Shown piece after piece: positions 49,313-58,213 of a stretch of 64,000 nt of DNA. The DNA is taken from assembly GCF_020099395.1 (NCBI RefSeq), contig NZ_CP083590.1:930001-994000 (forward strand), given 5' to 3'. The notes beneath the pieces were generated by a model that did no database searches, was not told where the DNA came from, and was given only the letters and a program-made list of their open reading frames with translations. The translations under genes were made by a program, and so were the position numbers. Numbering within the stretch: position 1 is the stretch's first letter; each line of letters opens with the position of its first letter. The stretch is from Streptomyces mobaraensis. Its GTDB lineage: Bacteria > Actinomycetota > Actinomycetes > Streptomycetales > Streptomycetaceae.

Positions 49313-49780
49313 ATGCCGGAGACGACAGAAGGGCTGGAGGCGGCGTTGGCCGGCGCCTCGGCTCGTACATGGGCCGAACGGGCCCGCGCCGGGTGCGCGC
49401 TCGCCCCGGTCGCCGATGTTCCCCAGGCCGCGGAGGCACTGCTGAGGCTGCTGCTGGACGCGGAGGACACGGCAGTGACCCGGCGGGTGGCCGAGGCCCT
49501 GACCCGGGCCGGAACGGCGGCCGCCGTACGGCTCGTCGCCCTCGCTCTCGAAGAGGCCGGTGACAGCCAGGCCGACTGGCTGCAGACCGGGGTGGACGAC
49601 GCACTCGCGGGGACGGACGACGCGGCCGGCGTCATGGCGGTCTGCGCGCGGCTCGCCCGGGACCCGGAAGCCGCCGTGCGGCGGGGTGCCGCGCACATCT
49701 CGGCGTGGGCGGACCGGTCGGCAAGGACCAGTCGGCCCCGCACATCGACCGCTGCCTGGCGGAGGACCACATCCGGGTGA
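49313..49780 (+). CDS. HEAT-repeat-like protein, C-terminus probably altered
   Basis: 155 aa from ATG 49313. Helical Ala/Leu/Arg-rich repeats (VPQAAEALLRLLLDAEDTAV, RRVAEALTRAG, ARLARDPEAAVRRGAA) suggest a short HEAT/Armadillo-like protein. After ~49700 the sequence becomes an Arg/Ser/Thr-rich run typical of a wrong frame, while a better coding signal appears in the +1 frame (see 49705-49872). The gene is probably truncated by a recombination or frameshift. Confidence 0.6.
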   Translation: MPETTEGLEAALAGASARTWAERARAGCALAPVADVPQAAEALLRLLLDAEDTAVTRRVAEALTRAGTAAAVRLVALALEEAGDSQADWLQTGVDDALAGTDDAAGVMAVCARLARDPEAAVRRGAAHISAWADRSARTSRPRTSTAAWRRTTSG

Positions 49781-49872
49781 AGCCGCCCTTCGGCTGCTAC
49801 GGCAACGTCTACGAGATCACGCTCAACGGCAAGGGGCAGGTGGCGACGATCATGGAGAAGTGGTCCGTGTGA
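49705..49872 (+). pseudogene. 3' fragment of an unidentified gene in the +1 frame of the HEAT gene
   Basis: Up to 55 codons (a GTG at 49705 could even start it) ending at TGA 49872. The product contains CLAEDHIRVKPPFGCYGNVY and ITLNGKGQVATIMEKW, which looks like authentic protein sequence rather than a shadow frame. It has no recognisable partner upstream. Its last bases overlap the 3' end of the convergent deacetylase gene. I do not recognise the family. Confidence 0.5.
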
Positions 49873-50713
49873 CCGGGCGGGCCTGATCCGGCGTCGGGGC
49901 GTCCCCCGTCAGCCCCCGCAGATCGGCCACCTCGTACCCCCGCGCCCGCACCAGGTCGATGATCTGCGGCAGCGCCTCCGCGTCCAGGACCTCGCCCGAG
50001 CCGTCGGCGGAACCGATGTGCATCTGGATGATGGCGCCGGGGCGGAGGACGTCGGCGACGCGCTTCACCGCCTGCTGGACGGTCATTCCGCCGGGGGTGC
50101 CGAGGTAGCCCTTGGTGTCGGTGGTCCACTCGATGTCGGCGAGGCCCAGGGAGTTGACGTGGGCGATCGTCTGCGGGGTGGTCTCACCGTAGGGGAAGCG
50201 GAAGAAGGGCAGGGGGACGGTTCCCGTGGCGCGGAGGGCGCGGTCGGCGGACGTCACCTCCTCCTCCGCCTCCGCGCGGGTGAGGCGGGAGAAGTGCGGG
50301 TGGGTGTGCGAGTGGCTGCCGACACCGTGCCGGCGGGCCATCGCCCGGACGGCGTCGGGGTGGCGCTCGGCGAACCGGCCGGTGGGGAAGAAGGTGGCGG
50401 GCGCGTCGTTCCGGTCGAGCGTGCGCAGGACGTCCGCCAGGCCGGCCTCGTCCCAGGCCGCGTTGAAGGTGAGGGCCACCTCGCGGCGCGTCGTCGGGAA
50501 GGTGCGGTTCGCGGAGCCGTAGAGCCGCTCCACCGAGCCGGGACTCGCCGCCGTCGCGGACCCGCCGACGTCCCCGGCTCTCGCGGGCCCTCCGGCGTCC
50601 GCGACGCTCGCGGGGCCGGCCGCATGCGCGGCGGGCGAGTTCGGGGCCAGGGCGGGGATCAGGGCGACGAGGACGAGCAGCGCGGCGAGCGTCGGTGCGC
50701 GGTGGTTTCGCAT
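49850..50713 (-). CDS. Secreted polysaccharide deacetylase (NodB-like)
   Basis: 287 aa from ATG 50713, signal peptide (AALLVLVALIPALA, cleavage near AAHAA). NodB motifs: SHSHTHPHF supplies the metal His pair and RFPYGE the substrate Arg. The first motif, normally TFDDG, reads TFNAAWDE, so the usual first Asp/metal Asp pair is altered; activity may be reduced or metal binding changed. Likely acts on peptidoglycan or another cell-wall glycan. Also shortened by its unusual 3' overlap with the fragment at 49705-49872. Confidence 0.87.
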   Translation of the reverse strand: MRNHRAPTLAALLVLVALIPALAPNSPAAHAAGPASVADAGGPARAGDVGGSATAASPGSVERLYGSANRTFPTTRREVALTFNAAWDEAGLADVLRTLDRNDAPATFFPTGRFAERHPDAVRAMARRHGVGSHSHTHPHFSRLTRAEAEEEVTSADRALRATGTVPLPFFRFPYGETTPQTIAHVNSLGLADIEWTTDTKGYLGTPGGMTVQQAVKRVADVLRPGAIIQMHIGSADGSGEVLDAEALPQIIDLVRARGYEVADLRGLTGDAPTPDQARPVTRTTSP

Positions 50714-50849
50714 ACGCCGAGCATGCCGGACCGAGCCGGCCGCGCCCGGCCCTGTTCGCCCCCGTCCGCCCGATCACCGTCCTCCCGTTCACCGCCCCCC
50801 TTCCGCCGTCCCCCCGTTTGCCGTCCGCCCCGCCGGGTACCCGGCGGCG

Positions 50850-51869
50850 GTGAACATCCGCAGGAGGCCGAAAGTCGTCGTGGTGACCGGAGCGAGCGGC
50901 GGGGTCGGGCGGGCGACCGCCCGGGCGTTCGCCGCTCGCGGAGACAGCGTCGCCCTGCTGGCACGCGGGCGGAAGGGGCTTGACGCCGCCGTCCAGGAAG
51001 TCGAGAAGGCCGGGGGCCGGGCCCTCGCCATCCCCGTGGACATGGCCGACGCGCACGCCGTGCGGGAGGCGGCGAACCGGGTGGAGGAGGAGTTCGGCCC
51101 GGTCGACGTCTGGGTCAACAACGCCTTCGCCACCGTCTTCGCGCCCTTCGTCGAGATCGAACCGGACGAGTTCCGGCGCACGACGGAAGTCACCTATCTG
51201 GGCTACGTGTACGGGACCCAGGCCGCCCTGTCCCGCATGCTGCCCCGCGACCACGGCACGATCGTGCAGGTCGGCTCGGCCCTCGCCTACCGTGGCATCC
51301 CCCTCCAGTCCGCCTACTGCGGGGCCAAGCACGCCATCCAGGGCATGAACGAGTCGCTGCGCTGCGAGCTGCTGCACGAGGGCAGCAGGGTGCGGACGAC
51401 GATGGTGCAGCTGCCGGCCGTCAACACCCCGCAGTTCCGCTGGGCGCTGACCCGGATGCCGCGCCGCCCGCAGCCCGTACCGCCGATCTACCAGCCGGAG
51501 GTGGCCGCCCGGGCCATCGTGTACGCGGCCGACCACCCGCGCCGGCGCGAGTACTGGATCGGCGGCAGCACCGTCGGCACCCTGATCGCCAACGCGGTGG
51601 CGCCTGGGCTGCTGGACCGCTATCTCGCCCGGACCGGCTTCTCCGCCCAGCAGACGTCCATGCCGGCGGAGGAGGGCCTGCCCGTCAACCTCTGGCACCC
51701 GGAGGACGACGAGGGCGGCCACGACTTCGGGGCCCACGGCCTCTTCGACGACCAGACGGTCGTCCGGGCCGCCCAGCCGTGGGCGTCCCGCCACCGTGGC
51801 GCCCTGGCGCTGGCCGCGCTGGCGGCCGGGGTGGGCGCGGCCGGTGGACTGCGGCGCGCCCGGCGCTGA
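50850..51869 (+). CDS. Short-chain dehydrogenase with C-terminal extension
   Basis: 339 aa, GTG 50850. Classical SDR core: TGASGGVG, NNAF, YCGAK active site with upstream Ser in VGSALAYRG. After ~residue 260 there is a ~80-residue extension ending in a hydrophobic Ala-rich helix (ALALAALAAGVGAAGG) and RRARR, possibly a membrane anchor. This longer SDR type is common in actinomycetes; substrate unknown. Divergent from the deacetylase gene. Confidence 0.91.
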   Translation: MNIRRRPKVVVVTGASGGVGRATARAFAARGDSVALLARGRKGLDAAVQEVEKAGGRALAIPVDMADAHAVREAANRVEEEFGPVDVWVNNAFATVFAPFVEIEPDEFRRTTEVTYLGYVYGTQAALSRMLPRDHGTIVQVGSALAYRGIPLQSAYCGAKHAIQGMNESLRCELLHEGSRVRTTMVQLPAVNTPQFRWALTRMPRRPQPVPPIYQPEVAARAIVYAADHPRRREYWIGGSTVGTLIANAVAPGLLDRYLARTGFSAQQTSMPAEEGLPVNLWHPEDDEGGHDFGAHGLFDDQTVVRAAQPWASRHRGALALAALAAGVGAAGGLRRARR

Positions 51870-52463
51870 GCGCGCCGGGTGCCGGCCGCCCGCCCGGCCC
51901 CGACCGCCCCGCGCCGGCCGCCTGGGGGCGCGACGCGTGGCGGGGCCGCACCCGGCGCCCCGCCACGCCCCTCCCGCCCCTCCCCGCTTCACCCGTTCGG
52001 GGGTATTGCGCGGGTGTCCGTGCGCCCTCACCATGACCAGTGGCGGCGCCGGGCAACCGTCCGACGGCACCGCCGGGGCGTGAGCGGTGCGCGGGCCGGG
52101 TGCGGGCCGTGCGACGCGGCCGGCCCCGCCCTCCGTTCTCCCGCTCGTGGACCGCCTGTTCTGTCCGCCCCGCTCTCCGCCCCGCCTTCCGCCCGTCCGC
52201 GCGCGGCCGGGCCCGCGCCTTCCCGAAGGCCCGCCCCTCCCGAAGGCCCGTGCCTTCCCGAAGGGCCGACGAGTCTCCGTCCCGACGGTTTCCGTTCCGG
52301 TCGCCGTCCCGGGTCCCCGTCCCTTCCCGAGGGCACCCCCATCGTCGGCGCCCCCGGATCCCGGCCGTCCGGTGTCCCGGGAAGCGCCCCGGAGAACGCC
52401 CCGGCACGCGCCCGGACACCGCCCCGGCAACCCTGAGAATCCTGGAAATGGGGATGGACGACC
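51870..52463. other. 594-bp GC-rich intergenic region with short repeats
   Basis: No gene supported on either strand despite long open frames caused by GC bias. Contains three ~18-bp repeats of TTCCCGAAGGCCCG type (52220-52268) and a run of GTCCCG words. Probably the promoter region for the gene at 52464, with little else recognisable. Confidence 0.5.
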
Positions 52464-52958
52464 GTGACATCCGAACAGCACACCGGTGCGGGACCGGCCG
52501 GCCCGGCCGCCGTCCGGCTGATCTTCGCGTACGAGGGGCCGGACATCCGGCTCGTCTCCCGGCAGCGGGTGGACGCCGTCCCGCCGCCCACCGACGACCT
52601 GGCCGGCCCGGCCTCCATCGCCGCACAGCCCGACGTCAAGGGCTTCTGGGTGGAGGTCCGCGACGGCCGGCAACGCCCGCTCTACCGGCGCGTCATGCAC
52701 CCCCCGGTGCGCCACGACGCCGAGGTGTTCTCCGACGACGCGGAGCGCTCGCTCGCCCGGGTGCCGGTGGACGAGCCGAAGGGGACGTTCGCGGTACTGG
52801 TCCCCGAGATCGAGGGAGCCGACCACGTCGCGCTGGTGAGCAGCCCGCTCGCCCCGGGGCCGACCGTGGCCCCCGCGTCCGAGGTGGCGCGCTTCTCTCT
52901 CACTCCGGAAACGGATGAGACGGACGAGACGGACGAAGGACCCGAGGGGGGCCGTTGA
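52464..52958 (+). CDS. Hypothetical protein coupled to the M64 peptidase
   Basis: 164 aa, GTG 52464. Contains AVRLIFAYEGPDIRLVSRQR near the N-terminus and a beta-rich middle, ending in an acidic Glu/Asp/Thr tail. No signal peptide or membrane span, no family recognised. The stop is one base before the ATG of the peptidase gene (TGAGATG), so the two are translationally coupled and presumably act together, for example as inhibitor, chaperone or structural partner of the peptidase. Confidence 0.75.
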   Translation: MTSEQHTGAGPAGPAAVRLIFAYEGPDIRLVSRQRVDAVPPPTDDLAGPASIAAQPDVKGFWVEVRDGRQRPLYRRVMHPPVRHDAEVFSDDAERSLARVPVDEPKGTFAVLVPEIEGADHVALVSSPLAPGPTVAPASEVARFSLTPETDETDETDEGPEGGR

Positions 52959-52959
52959 G

Positions 52960-54975
52960 ATGGGGACGGGGGACGGTGCCGTCATCGGCACCACCAAAAT
53001 CGTCGACAACGGTCCGGCGAACGCCCGCTGGAACCTGGTCATCATGGGCGACGGCTACCGCGCCACCGAGCTGGGCCAGTTCGCCGCGAACGCGCAGAGC
53101 TTCGTCACCACCCTCTTCGCCACCGCGCCGTTCACCGGGCTGCGGCCCGCGATCAACGTCTACCGGATGGACGTCCGCTCGTCCGACAGCGGCGCCGACG
53201 ACCCCACGGCCTGCGGCGGTACGGGCGCGGCACCGGCCACGTACTTCGACGCGGCGTTCTGCCACAACGGCACCCGCCGGCTGCTGACGGTCAACACGGG
53301 CACCGCCCTGGCGGTGGCGGGTCAGCAGGTGCCGCAGTGGAACATGGTGATGGTGATCGTCAACTCCACCGTGTACGGCGGCTCCGGCGGATCGGTCGCG
53401 GTGTTCTCCCTGGCGCCCAACGCCAACGAGATCGGCCTCCATGAAATGGGCCACACGGCGTTCGGCCTCGCGGACGAGTATGAGTACTACCTGGGCTGCG
53501 GCGTCGACACCAACCGCAACACCCACCCGGCCGTCGAGCCGGCGCAGCCCAACGTCACCATCGACCCCAACCGGGCGACGAACAAGTGGCGCGACCTCGT
53601 CGCCCCCGCCACGGCGATGCCGACGACGCGGAACCCCAACTGCGCGCTGTGCGACACCCAGCCCAACCCCGTCGGCGCGGCCACGGTGGGCGCGTTCGAG
53701 GGGGCCGACTACTACCACTGCGCCGCCTTCCGGCCGCAGTACAACTGCCGGATGCGCGTGCTGGGGCAGCCGTTCTGCGCGGTGTGCCAGCGCCGGATCC
53801 GGCAGACGCTGCTGCCCCGGCTGCCCGCGAACCGGGTCACCTCGGTGGCGCGCACCTCGGGCCACCTGGACGTCTTCTGGGTGAACAGCGACGGCAAGGT
53901 GTGGAGCAACTGGTGGGACCAGCAGGCCGGGAACAGCTGGGGTGACCACGGCGCGTTCCCCATCGCCCGCGACTGGCCGGTGCCCGCGGCCCACGACACC
54001 GGGGTCACGTCCGTCGCCCGGACCTCCGGCCACCTGGACGTCTTCTGGGCGGGCACGGACGGCAAGGTCTGGAGCAACTGGTGGGACCAGAACGCGGGCG
54101 CGGGCTGGTACGACCACGGCGCGTTCCCCATCGCCCGCGAGTTCCCCGTCCCCGCCGCCCCCGGGACGGGCATCGCTTCCGTCGCCCGGACCTCCGGACA
54201 CCTCGACGTCTTCTGGGCGGGCACCGACGGGAAGATCTGGAGCAACTGGTGGGACCAGAACGCCGGCGCGGGCTGGTACGACCACGGCGCGTTCCCCATC
54301 GCCCGTGACTTCCCGGTCCAGGCCGCCCCCGGCACCGCGGTGACCTCCGTCGCCCGCACCTCCGGGCACCTGGACGTCTTCTGGGCGGGCACGGACGGGA
54401 AGATCTGGAGCAACTGGTGGGACCAGGCCACCGGGAACGGCTGGTACGACCACGGGGCGTTCCCCATCGCCGCCCGGTTCCCGGTCCCCGTGGCCCCCGG
54501 TTCGGGCGTCGCGGCCGTCGCCCGCACCAGCGGCCACCTGGACGTCTTCTGGGCCGGCACCGACGGGAAGATCTGGAGCAACTGGTGGGACCAGGCCACC
54601 GGGAACGGCTGGTACGACCACGGCGCGTTCCCGATCGCCGCGTCCTTCCCGGTCCCCGCGGCCCCCGGCACCGGCGTGGCCGCCGTCGCCCGCACCAGCG
54701 GACATCTCGACGTCTTCTGGGTCGGCACCGACGGCAAGGTCTGGAGTGCCTGGTGGGACCAGATCGCCGGCATGGGCTGGTACGACCACGGGGTCTTCCC
54801 CATCGCCGCCCAGTGGCCCGTCCCGGCCGTCCCGGGCAGCGGGGTCACCGCCGTCGCCCGCACCTCCGGGCACCTGGACGTCTTCTGGGCGGGGTCCAAC
54901 GGGCGGGTGTGGAGCGCCTGGTGGGACCAGCAGGCCGGGAACGGCTGGTACGACCACGGCGTGTTCTCCATCTGA
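52960..54975 (+). CDS. M64-family metallopeptidase fused to a seven-blade beta-propeller
   Basis: 671 aa. N-terminal ~290 residues are an IgA-peptidase M64-type zinc protease: NLVIMGDGYRATELGQF, DVRSSDSGADDP, and the active site HEMGHTAFGLADEY. Cys residues in the C-terminal part of this domain could form disulphides. It continues with seven 56-residue repeats (53836-54972), each with TSGHLDVFW and DGKVWSNWWDQ, matching lectin-type seven-bladed propellers of the Photorhabdus-lectin kind. No signal peptide is visible, which is odd for an enzyme expected to act outside the cell. Confidence 0.92.
   Translation: MGTGDGAVIGTTKIVDNGPANARWNLVIMGDGYRATELGQFAANAQSFVTTLFATAPFTGLRPAINVYRMDVRSSDSGADDPTACGGTGAAPATYFDAAFCHNGTRRLLTVNTGTALAVAGQQVPQWNMVMVIVNSTVYGGSGGSVAVFSLAPNANEIGLHEMGHTAFGLADEYEYYLGCGVDTNRNTHPAVEPAQPNVTIDPNRATNKWRDLVAPATAMPTTRNPNCALCDTQPNPVGAATVGAFEGADYYHCAAFRPQYNCRMRVLGQPFCAVCQRRIRQTLLPRLPANRVTSVARTSGHLDVFWVNSDGKVWSNWWDQQAGNSWGDHGAFPIARDWPVPAAHDTGVTSVARTSGHLDVFWAGTDGKVWSNWWDQNAGAGWYDHGAFPIAREFPVPAAPGTGIASVARTSGHLDVFWAGTDGKIWSNWWDQNAGAGWYDHGAFPIARDFPVQAAPGTAVTSVARTSGHLDVFWAGTDGKIWSNWWDQATGNGWYDHGAFPIAARFPVPVAPGSGVAAVARTSGHLDVFWAGTDGKIWSNWWDQATGNGWYDHGAFPIAASFPVPAAPGTGVAAVARTSGHLDVFWVGTDGKVWSAWWDQIAGMGWYDHGVFPIAAQWPVPAVPGSGVTAVARTSGHLDVFWAGSNGRVWSAWWDQQAGNGWYDHGVFSI
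53836..54972 (+). repeat. Seven 168-bp in-frame repeats encoding propeller blades
   Basis: Units start at 53836, 54004, 54172, 54340, 54508, 54676 and 54844 (last one shortened to 129 bp). Near-identity at DNA level, especially units 2-5, indicates recent amplification or gene conversion. Confidence 0.92.
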
Positions 54976-55005
54976 GACCCTTTCCGAGGCCCTTGGGGCA
55001 CCCCC

Positions 55006-58000
55006 TCAGTCGCCGCGGCCCCGGGCCTTCCCCCGGGCCGCGGCCGCCACCGCCCCTACCGCCCCCGCCACGCCCGCGCCGGCCACCGCCGCCACCGCCC
55101 ACGCGTCCGCCCGCCGCCGGTCCGGCCGCAGGGCGCCCAGCTTCTCGGGGTGTTCGGCCGGGGCCGGGCCGTCGAGGCCGAGGGCGAGCGCCTCGGCCAG
55201 GTGCATGGCCCGGCGGCCGGTGCCGCCCTGCTCGATCTGGGTGCGGCAGCTGAAGCCGTCGGCCAGGACGTACGTCGCGGGTCCGGCGGCGCGCACGGCC
55301 GGGAGGACGCCCTGTTCGCCGACGTCCATGGACAGCTCGTGATGGCCGCGCTCGAAGCCGAAGTTGCCGGCGAGGCCGCAGCAGCCCTCGTCGAGGACGT
55401 CGGCGTGCAGCCCGGCGCGTTTCATCAGCTCGTTGTCGGCGTCGAACTTCATGACGGCGTGCTGGTGGCAGTGCGTCTGCACCAGCGCGGTGCGTGCCGC
55501 GCGCGGTGGCCGCCAGCCGTGCGGCGCCCGGTTGACGAGGAGTTCCGAGAAGGTGAGGAACTGCTCCGAGAGCCGCTGGACGTCCTGGTCCTCCGGCATC
55601 AGCTCCGGCGCGTCGGCGCGGAACACGGCCGTGCAGGAGGGTTCCAGGCCGACGACGGGCGTCCCGGCCGCGATCCACGGGCCGAGCGTGTCGAGGGTGC
55701 GCCGCAGCACGCGCTGGGCCGTGGTCAGTTGGCCGGTGGAGATCCAGGTGAGGCCGCAGCAGACGGGCCGTTCGGGGACGGCGACCCGGAATCCGGCGTC
55801 CTCCAGCACCCGGACGGCGGACCGGGCGACGTTGGGGTGGAAGTGGGTGCTGAACGTGTCGGGCCAGAGCAGGACCGTGCGCGGGTCGGCGGGGTCGGGC
55901 GCGGGCGTGCCCCGCGCGCGCCACCAGTCGAGGAACGACTCCTCGGCGAACAGCGGCAGTTCCCGCTCCCCCGCCACTCCGGCGAGCCGCTTGCCGACGG
56001 CGCCCAGGCCGGGCGCCTGGAGCAGCGCGTTGACGGCGCGGGGCGCGACCCGGGCGAGCCGGGCCCACACCGGAAGCCACCCCAGGCTGTAGTGGGCGGC
56101 GGGCCGGAGCCGCCCGGCGTAGTGGTGGGCGAGGAACTCGGCCTTGTAGGTGGCCATGTCCACGCCGACCGGGCAGTCGGACTTGCAGCCCTTGCAGGCC
56201 AGGCAGAGGTCGAGGGCGTCGCGGACGGCGGTGGAGCGCCAGCCGTCGGTGACGGTCGAGTCCTCGTGACCGTTCAGCATCTCGAAGAGGAGCCGGGAGC
56301 GGCCGCGGGTGGAGTGCTCCTCCTCGCGGGTGGCGCGGTAGGAGGGGCACATGACGCCGCCGGTGCTGGTGCGGCACTTGCCGACGCCGACGCAGCGGAG
56401 CACGGCCCGGCCGAACTCGTGGTCGTCCTCCGGGTAGCGGAAGTGGGTGTCCTCGACGGAGGGCCGCCAGAGCGGGCCGAGGCGCAGGTTCTCGTCGACG
56501 CGGTGCGGGTGGACGACCTTGCCGGGGTTCATCCGGCCGTCGGGGTCGCAGAGCTGCTTGAGCTCGGCGAACGCGCCCACCAGCCGCTCGCCGAACATGC
56601 GGACGAGCAGTTCGCCGCGGGCCTGCCCGTCGCCGTGCTCGCCGGAGAGGGAACCGCCGTAGTCCTGGACGAGGTCGGCGGCCCGGTGCAGGAAGCGGCG
56701 GAAGTCGGCGACGCCCTCGGCGGTGCGCAGGCCGAAGGGGACGCGGGTGTGGACGCAGCCCTGCCCGAAGTGCCCGTAGAGGGACGCGCTCTCGTACCCG
56801 AACTCGGCGAACAGCTTCTTGAGGTCGCGCAGGTAGTCGCCCAGGCGGTCCGGCGGGACGGCGGAGTCCTCCCAGCCCTCCCAGGTCTCGCGGTCGTCGG
56901 GCGGCCTGGCGGTGACGCCGAGGCCGGCCTCGCGGGCCTTGAGCATCTCCTGTTCGCGTTCGGGGTCGTCGGAGAGGGCGACGTCCGGGGCGCCCTCGGC
57001 GCGGCCGATGGCCCGCAGCAGGGCGCGGGCCTTGTCGTCGGTCTCCTCGGTGCTGTCGCCGGTGAACTGGAGGAGCAGCCAGCTGTTTCCGGCGGGGAGG
57101 CGTTCGAGGGAGTCGAGGTAGGCGCCCTCCTCGCGCATCAGCTGGGCCATGCGGTGGTCGATGGCCTCCAGCTGGTCGGGGTGGCAGTTGTCGAGGAGGC
57201 GGGGGACGTCGTCGGCGGCGGCGCAGATGTCGTCGTAGCCGAGGACGAGGACGGTGGCGGCGGCCGGTACGGGGACGAGGTCGATCTCGGCGTGCAGCAC
57301 GGTGACGAGGGTGCCCTCGCTGCCGGCCAGGGCGCGGGCGACGTGGAAGCCGTTCTCGGGGAGGAGGGAGTCGAGGTTGTAGCCGGAGACGCGGCGGGGG
57401 ATCCGGGGGTAGCCGCGGCGGATCTCGGCGAGGTGGCGGTCGGCCAGGCCGCGCAGCCCGCGGTAGAGGTGGGCGCGGCGGCCGCCGGCGGCCTGGATCC
57501 GCTCGTACGCGTCGTCGTCGGTGGGGCCGGTCCAGCAGCGGAGTCCGTCGTAGGTGAGGATCTCCAGGCGGCGGAGGTTGTCGACGGTCTTGCCGTACGC
57601 CTGGGCGGTGGCGCCGCACGAGTTGTTGCCGATCATGCCGCCGATGGTGCACTGGCCGTGCGTGGACGGTTTCGGCCCGAACTTCAGCTTGTGCGGGGCG
57701 AGTTGCCGGTTGAGGTCGTCGAGGACGATGCCGGGTTCGACGACGCAGGTGCGGGCCTCGGGGTCGACCGAGACGAGCCGGTGGCAGTACTTGGACCAGT
57801 CGATGACGACGGCCCGGTTGGTGGTCTGCCCGGCGAGGCTGGTGCCGCCGCCGCGGGAGAGGACGGGGAGCCCGTACTCGGCGCACACGGCGACCGCCTC
57901 CGCGCCGGCGTCCACCGTGCGCGGCAGGACGACGCCGAGGGGCGGCTGCCGGTAGTTGGACCCGTCGGTGGAGTACGCGCCGCGGCTGCCGGCGTCGAAG

Positions 58001-58092
58001 CGCACCTCGCCGTCGACGCGCCGGGACAGCGCCTTGCGCGCCGCTTCGAGTGCCCGCTCCTCCGTCTCCCCGGTCGCCCGTCCGTCCGTCAT
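55006..58092 (-). CDS. FAD/4Fe-4S D-2-hydroxyacid dehydrogenase (Dld/GlpC-like fusion)
   Basis: 1028 aa, ATG 58092 with GGAGGGAG upstream. N-terminal FAD-binding_4 domain (LSRGGGTSLAGQTTN, IGGMIGNNSCG), FAD-oxidase C domain (SGEHGDGQARG, MNPGKVVHP), then two 4Fe-4S clusters (CVGVGKC..C and CLACKGCKSDCP) and two CCG modules (CCGLTWISTG, CCGLAGNFG), ending in an Ala-rich hydrophobic segment. Such fusions oxidise D-lactate, D-2-hydroxyglutarate or glycolate and pass electrons to the membrane quinone pool. It lies ~120 bp after the Mrp-like operon on the same strand. Confidence 0.93.
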   Translation of the reverse strand: MTDGRATGETEERALEAARKALSRRVDGEVRFDAGSRGAYSTDGSNYRQPPLGVVLPRTVDAGAEAVAVCAEYGLPVLSRGGGTSLAGQTTNRAVVIDWSKYCHRLVSVDPEARTCVVEPGIVLDDLNRQLAPHKLKFGPKPSTHGQCTIGGMIGNNSCGATAQAYGKTVDNLRRLEILTYDGLRCWTGPTDDDAYERIQAAGGRRAHLYRGLRGLADRHLAEIRRGYPRIPRRVSGYNLDSLLPENGFHVARALAGSEGTLVTVLHAEIDLVPVPAAATVLVLGYDDICAAADDVPRLLDNCHPDQLEAIDHRMAQLMREEGAYLDSLERLPAGNSWLLLQFTGDSTEETDDKARALLRAIGRAEGAPDVALSDDPEREQEMLKAREAGLGVTARPPDDRETWEGWEDSAVPPDRLGDYLRDLKKLFAEFGYESASLYGHFGQGCVHTRVPFGLRTAEGVADFRRFLHRAADLVQDYGGSLSGEHGDGQARGELLVRMFGERLVGAFAELKQLCDPDGRMNPGKVVHPHRVDENLRLGPLWRPSVEDTHFRYPEDDHEFGRAVLRCVGVGKCRTSTGGVMCPSYRATREEEHSTRGRSRLLFEMLNGHEDSTVTDGWRSTAVRDALDLCLACKGCKSDCPVGVDMATYKAEFLAHHYAGRLRPAAHYSLGWLPVWARLARVAPRAVNALLQAPGLGAVGKRLAGVAGERELPLFAEESFLDWWRARGTPAPDPADPRTVLLWPDTFSTHFHPNVARSAVRVLEDAGFRVAVPERPVCCGLTWISTGQLTTAQRVLRRTLDTLGPWIAAGTPVVGLEPSCTAVFRADAPELMPEDQDVQRLSEQFLTFSELLVNRAPHGWRPPRAARTALVQTHCHQHAVMKFDADNELMKRAGLHADVLDEGCCGLAGNFGFERGHHELSMDVGEQGVLPAVRAAGPATYVLADGFSCRTQIEQGGTGRRAMHLAEALALGLDGPAPAEHPEKLGALRPDRRRADAWAVAAVAGAGVAGAVGAVAAAARGKARGRGD

Positions 58093-58213
58093 CGGGTCTC
58101 CCTCCGTTCGGCGGGCCGGGCGCGCCACCGGTCGTCCACGACCACCGTGGCACCCGGGGCGGGGCACCGCAGGGCGTGGGCGCCCGATCGGGGGCGGCGC
58201 CCGGCGGGCCCGG

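Noticed and set aside
51870..52463. Open frames in the GC-rich gap before the 164-aa protein gene
   Set aside because: Pro/Arg-rich with no ribosome site or motif; likely non-coding.
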